Of a stretch of 64,000 nt of DNA, positions 60,354-64,000 are shown one piece after another; the first letter of the stretch is position 1, and every line of letters begins with the position of its first letter. Origin of the DNA: Glacieibacterium sp965200405. GTDB taxonomy: Bacteria > Pseudomonadota > Alphaproteobacteria > Sphingomonadales > Sphingomonadaceae. The stretch is taken from assembly GCF_965200405.1 (NCBI RefSeq), contig NZ_OZ241356.1:2790001-2854000 (forward strand). The letters run 5' to 3'. The translations under genes were made by a program, and so were the position numbers. A model generated the notes under the pieces. The model was given only the letters and a program-made list of their open reading frames with translations, was not told the DNA's origin and did no database searches.

Positions 60354-62144
60354 CTAAGCGACTTCGGGCCGGCCTTCCTCGAACTGGAGCCTGGCGAGGC
60401 GGGCGTACAGGCCACCCTGCGCGTAGAGTTGATCGTGCGTGCCCTGCGCCACGATGCGGCCGCCATCGAGCACGACGATGCGATCCGCGCCGCGCACGGT
60501 GGAGAATCGATGCGCAATGACCAGCGTCGTGCGTCCTGCCATCAAGCGGTCGAGCGCGCGCTGCACCAGCTGCTCCGACTCCGCGTCGAGCGATGATGTG
60601 GCCTCGTCGAGCAGCAGGATCGGGGCGTCACGCAGCACTGCACGCGCGATCGCCAGGCGCTGGCGCTGGCCGCCCGATAGACGCGATCCCGCTTCGCCGA
60701 GAAACGTGTCGATGCCCTGTGGCAGCTCACGCAGGAAGTCGGCAGCGTTCGCCGTCTCGGCTGCCGCCCAGACTTCCTCCCGCGTCGCTTCCGGCCGTCC
60801 GTACAGGATGTTCTCGTACGCGGTCGCAGCGAAGACCACGGTCTCCTGCGGGACCACCGCGATCCGACCGCGGACGTCTCGCGGGTCGGCGTCGGTCAAT
60901 GCAACCCCGTCGACGCGGATGACACCCGACTGCGGGTCGTAGAAACGCTGGACCAGCGCGAACAATGTCGACTTGCCGGCTCCCGACGGCCCGACGACGG
61001 CGACCGTTTCACCCGGCGCGACGTCCAGGCTGAAGTCGACCAGCGACGGCGCGTCCGGCTTGGTCGGATATTGGAATGTGACACGCTCCAGGCTGAGCCG
61101 CCCCTCGGCAGGCGGCAGTCGCGTCGGCTCTGCCGGCGCGCGGATGTCGGGCGTCGCGGCCAGCAATTCCTGTATCCGGCCGCTCGCCCCCGCAGCGCGC
61201 ATCACGTCGCCGTAGACCTCGGTCAGCGCGCCGAACGCGCCCGCGGTGATCGCCGCTGCCAGCACGAAAGCGGTGATCGTCCCGCCGGTCATTTTGCCGC
61301 TGACGACGTCGAGCGCGCCCTCCCACAGCACCAGCGTAATCGCCCCGAAGATCAGCGTGATGACCATCGCCGTCATGCCGGCGCGGACGGTGATGCGGCG
61401 CTTGGCGGCGGCGAAGGCGTCCTCGACGGCCGCCCCGAAGCGTGCTGCTTCGCGAGGCTCCTGGGTGAAAGCCTGCACCACCTTGATCGCCCCCAGCGTC
61501 TCAGCAACGATCGAACCGACGTTGGCAATACGGTCCTGGCTGGTCCGCGACATCGTCCGCACCCGGCGTCCGAGCAGCACGATCGGCAGGATGGTCATGG
61601 GGATGACCAGCAGCATCGAGCCGGTCAGCTTGATGCTCTGCACCGCCATGTAGATCAGCCCGCCGATGCCCATGAAGAAATTGCGCAGGGCGATCGACGC
61701 ACTCGACGACACGACCTGCTCGATCACCGCGGTGTCCGAGGTCAGTCGCGAGGCGATTTCCGACGGCCGGTTCTCTTCGAAAAAGGCGGGATCAAGCGAC
61801 AGCAGGTGGCGGTGCACGGCGCGACGCAGGTCGGCGACGACGCGCTCACCGATCCAGCTGACGAAATAGAAGCGCACCGCCGTCGCTGCGCCCATCACCA
61901 CGACGATGCCGAGCAGCGTCCAGAAATACGGCGCGATCGCGGCTGGATCGCTGCCCGCCTTGAAGCCGTTGTCGACGATCAGCTTGAAGCCCTGCGGGAT
62001 CGCGATGGTCGCGCCGGCAGCAACCATCAGCGCCAGCACGGCGGCCACCAATTGAGTCGGATACTGGCGCAGAAACTGCCAGAGCAGGCCGAGATTGCTG
62101 AACTTGCGCGAGGGCAGGGCGTCGAACTGTGAAGGAGAGGCCAT
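60354..62144 (-). CDS. ABC exporter, fused membrane and ATPase domains
   Basis: A 596-residue half-transporter like MsbA. The N-terminal membrane part has about six segments and a FKLIVDNGF-type start. The ATPase part has Walker A VGPSGAGKST, signature LSGGQRQRLAIARA, Walker B ILLLDEATSSLD and a switch histidine in VIAHRFST. It probably flips lipids or exports a hydrophobic substrate as a homodimer. ATG 62144 has AGGTGG four bases upstream; 62174 would add ten residues. It is divergent from the PHA depolymerase gene. Confidence 0.92.
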   Translation of the reverse strand: MASPSQFDALPSRKFSNLGLLWQFLRQYPTQLVAAVLALMVAAGATIAIPQGFKLIVDNGFKAGSDPAAIAPYFWTLLGIVVVMGAATAVRFYFVSWIGERVVADLRRAVHRHLLSLDPAFFEENRPSEIASRLTSDTAVIEQVVSSSASIALRNFFMGIGGLIYMAVQSIKLTGSMLLVIPMTILPIVLLGRRVRTMSRTSQDRIANVGSIVAETLGAIKVVQAFTQEPREAARFGAAVEDAFAAAKRRITVRAGMTAMVITLIFGAITLVLWEGALDVVSGKMTGGTITAFVLAAAITAGAFGALTEVYGDVMRAAGASGRIQELLAATPDIRAPAEPTRLPPAEGRLSLERVTFQYPTKPDAPSLVDFSLDVAPGETVAVVGPSGAGKSTLFALVQRFYDPQSGVIRVDGVALTDADPRDVRGRIAVVPQETVVFAATAYENILYGRPEATREEVWAAAETANAADFLRELPQGIDTFLGEAGSRLSGGQRQRLAIARAVLRDAPILLLDEATSSLDAESEQLVQRALDRLMAGRTTLVIAHRFSTVRGADRIVVLDGGRIVAQGTHDQLYAQGGLYARLARLQFEEGRPEVA

Positions 62145-62293
62145 ACTGCCACCTAACAGACCATTGAGCGTCACTCAATCGACGCGGACGCAACTGCCGG
62201 GGCTTGCCAACCGTTATCGCTTTATGCTGCACCTGCTCTGTGGCACACACGCAGCGCGCGGCGGGGGGAGCCGCGAATTTTCAGGAATTCTCG

Positions 62294-63586
62294 ATGTTAT
62301 ACAATGCGTATGAATTGCAGCGCTCGTGGCTGGCGGGGGTCGGTGCAGCGGCGCAGCAAACTTCGGAATGGCTGCTCAGTCCGGCCAACCCGATGTCGTA
62401 CGTCAGTTCGAGCCCGCTCGTTGCCCGGGCGCTGGAAGTTTTTGCCCATGCCGCGGCACCACGTGGCAAGCCGGACTTCGGCCTCGACGCGACGATCATC
62501 GATGGCGCCAGCGTTGCCGTGAGCGAGGAGATCGTGCTCCGCAAGCCATTCGGCCAGCTCAAGCGCTTCGTCCGCGCCGTTAGCGGTCGCAACGATCCAC
62601 GCGTGCTGGTCGTCGCCCCGATGTCGGGACACTTTGCGACGCTGCTGCGCGGCACCGTCGAGCGCCTGCTGCCCGGTCATGACGTCTACATCACTGACTG
62701 GCGCGACGCGAAGTACGTTCCGCTGAGCGACGGCAAGTTCGATTTCAACGACTATATCGACTATATCATCGAGTTCACCGAGGCGGTTGGACCGGGCGCT
62801 CACCTGCTTGCCGTATGCCAGCCTGCGGTACCAGCGTACGCCGCAGTCGCGCTGATGTCGGCGACCGATCATCCGGCGCTGCCGGCGACGCTCACCATGA
62901 TGGGCGGGCCGATCGACACCCGGATGGCGCCGACGTCTGTCGACGATCTGGCGACCGAGCGGCCTTACGCCTGGTTCGAGCAGAACGTCATCGCGACGGT
63001 CCCGGCGATGTATCCGGGCGGCGGCCGCAAGGTCTATCCAGGTTTCCTGCAGCTTAGCGGCTTCCTGTCGATGAATCTTGCCAGCCACATGAATTCGCAT
63101 TGGGAGATGTTCAAGCATCTGGTCGCGGGCGAAGATGCCGACGCCGATGCGACCAAGGCGTTCTATGACGAATACCGTTCGGTCTGCGACATGACGGCGG
63201 AATTCTATCTCCAGACGATCGACACGGTGTTCCAGCGCCAGTTGGTGGCCAAGGGCGAATTCGTCCACAACGGCGTCACGGCGGACCCAGCAGCGATCCG
63301 CAAGGTCGGGCTGCTCGCCATCGAGGGTGAGCGCGACGATATCTCAGGACTTGGCCAGACCAAGGCTGCGCTCGATCTGGCGGTCAACCTGCCGGAAGCC
63401 GACAAGCGCTATTTCATGGCAGAAGGCGCCGGGCATTATGGCATCTTCAACGGCCGTCGCTGGCGCAATGTTATTGCTCCGGTCGTCGAGGAGTTCATCC
63501 GCGCCCATGACAGCGCGGGTCCGGTCCCCGAGGCAAAACTGCCGCCGCCAGCGACCAAGATCGTCGAAGGCGTCGAGTTCGCCTGA
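62294..63586 (+). CDS. phaZ: intracellular polyhydroxyalkanoate depolymerase
   Basis: A 430-residue alpha/beta-hydrolase of the intracellular PHB depolymerase family that mobilises stored polyester. The nucleophile is a cysteine, C175, in LLAVCQPAVPAYA, as in the known cysteine-type PhaZ enzymes of Ralstonia. A later acid is in IEGERDDISG, and the base is in GAGHYGIFNG. ATG 62294 is preferred over the 62204 extension. No phaC, phasin or phaR gene is nearby. Confidence 0.92.
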   Translation: MLYNAYELQRSWLAGVGAAAQQTSEWLLSPANPMSYVSSSPLVARALEVFAHAAAPRGKPDFGLDATIIDGASVAVSEEIVLRKPFGQLKRFVRAVSGRNDPRVLVVAPMSGHFATLLRGTVERLLPGHDVYITDWRDAKYVPLSDGKFDFNDYIDYIIEFTEAVGPGAHLLAVCQPAVPAYAAVALMSATDHPALPATLTMMGGPIDTRMAPTSVDDLATERPYAWFEQNVIATVPAMYPGGGRKVYPGFLQLSGFLSMNLASHMNSHWEMFKHLVAGEDADADATKAFYDEYRSVCDMTAEFYLQTIDTVFQRQLVAKGEFVHNGVTADPAAIRKVGLLAIEGERDDISGLGQTKAALDLAVNLPEADKRYFMAEGAGHYGIFNGRRWRNVIAPVVEEFIRAHDSAGPVPEAKLPPPATKIVEGVEFA

Positions 63587-63600
63587 GGTCGTCCTGCTCG

Positions 63601-63633
63601 CCTCCCGCATCGCGTTCACCGCGATGAGGGAGG
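63601..63633. terminator. hairpin between convergent phaZ and ABC-F genes
   Basis: CCTCCC-g-CATCGCG (63601-63614) pairs with CGCGATG-a-GGGAGG (63620-63633), one mismatch inside, loop TTCAC. It probably terminates both transcripts; no T-run is seen. Confidence 0.6.
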
Positions 63634-63654
63634 TCTGGCGGGATGGTCGTCAGG

Positions 63655-64000
63655 TCAGGCGGCGAGCGCCTCGGCCTTGTCGGTCAGCATCAGCCAGCGA
63701 TCTTCCGCCTTGACACGATCGGCGCGGGTTCGTTCAACCTCGGCATTCAGCGCGTCGAAGCGCTTGGGATCTTTGGTATAAAGTGCCGGATCGGCCATCG
63801 CCGCCTCGGCCTTGGCAATCGCCTTGCCCATCGCCTCGATCTGTCCCGGCAACTGGTCGAGCTCGCGTTGCTCGATGTAGGTCAGCTTGATCGTCCGCTT
63901 TGGTGCCGCGACCGGCGCCGCTGCCGTACGTGCGCCGAACGATGTCGCAGAGGCGGCACTCGCGGCCTTCCGGCGCGCCGCCCAGTCATTGTAGCCGCCG
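63655..64000 (-). CDS. ABC-F family ATPase, C-terminal part (cut by window edge)
   Basis: The last 114 or so residues of an ABC-F protein on the minus strand. It starts at the right edge with GGYNDW, the end of the second ATPase domain region, then an Ala/Thr-rich linker. The C-terminal coiled coil typical of Uup-like proteins follows (LTYIEQRELDQLPGQIEAM, ALNAEVERTRADRVKAEDRW). ABC-F proteins bind ribosomes or DNA and are not transporters. The ATPase domains lie outside the window. Confidence 0.8.
   Translation of the reverse strand, partial: GGYNDWAARRKAASAASATSFGARTAAAPVAAPKRTIKLTYIEQRELDQLPGQIEAMGKAIAKAEAAMADPALYTKDPKRFDALNAEVERTRADRVKAEDRWLMLTDKAEALAA

Overview
The window is a GC-rich, gene-dense chromosomal segment of an alphaproteobacterium, most likely of the order Sphingomonadales. 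This rests on sequence impressions only: a large TonB-dependent receptor, a tonB-exbB-exbD-exbD operon, a DUF2794 gene, a GlcDEF cluster, a zinc-free L31 and EcfG-like promoter motifs. I see no phage, CRISPR array, rRNA or tRNA gene, and no intact insertion sequence.

Layout. 0.1-4.1 kb: the cytochrome bo3 quinol oxidase operon cyoABCD on the minus strand, followed by a GlcG/HbpS-like protein, a secreted bicupin and a multi-pass membrane protein. 7.5-10.7 kb: an SDR, purF, hisI and a hemerythrin-domain protein. 10.8-16.5 kb: the leucine (Liu) catabolic cluster mccB-liuC-mccA-ivd. 16.6-22.8 kb: rpmE, a quinone-oxidoreductase-like MDR, two DUF4139 proteins flanking a VOC protein, and an M20 peptidase. 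22.9-41.6 kb: a carbohydrate/hydroxy-acid region with a TonB-dependent receptor, aldose epimerase, exported MBL-fold protein, beta-propeller lipoprotein, glcDEF, a GntR/FCD regulator, an FAH-family hydrolase, a BDH2-like SDR, an M3 peptidase, an MDR enzyme and a PfkB sugar kinase.

41.8-43.7 kb: a transglutaminase-like protein, then about 1 kb without a convincing gene. 43.7-52.4 kb: an NHL-repeat protein, the molybdate transporter modABC, DUF2794, cysE, a PRC-barrel protein, an MDR enzyme, molybdopterin synthase (moaD, moaE), pgsA and a nitroreductase. 52.4-57.3 kb: a GST, uvrC, a FolM-like pteridine reductase with folB, and an exported protein of unknown function. 57.5-60.0 kb: tonB-exbB-exbD-exbD. 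60.3-64 kb: an MsbA-like ABC exporter, an intracellular PHA depolymerase, and the C-terminal part of an ABC-F ATPase cut by the right edge.

How the parts may work together. The FAH hydrolase and BDH2-like SDR are the pair expected for the last steps of a diketo-hydrolase route for L-rhamnose or L-fucose, which ends in pyruvate and lactate. GlcDEF next door could oxidise lactate or glycolate, and the receptor, epimerase and sugar kinase fit uptake and entry of sugars. The upstream sugar dehydrogenase and dehydratase are not here, so this is a partial set. The mod and moa genes form a loose molybdenum neighbourhood. Most of the window is ordinary metabolism. The items most worth checking are non-coding: a pair of inverted DnaA boxes beside uvrC, a hairpin just before rpmE, paired TAGTRTACA sites around gntR, perfect palindromes before the TonB receptor, two EcfG-like promoters, and a strong hairpin in the gene-free stretch.
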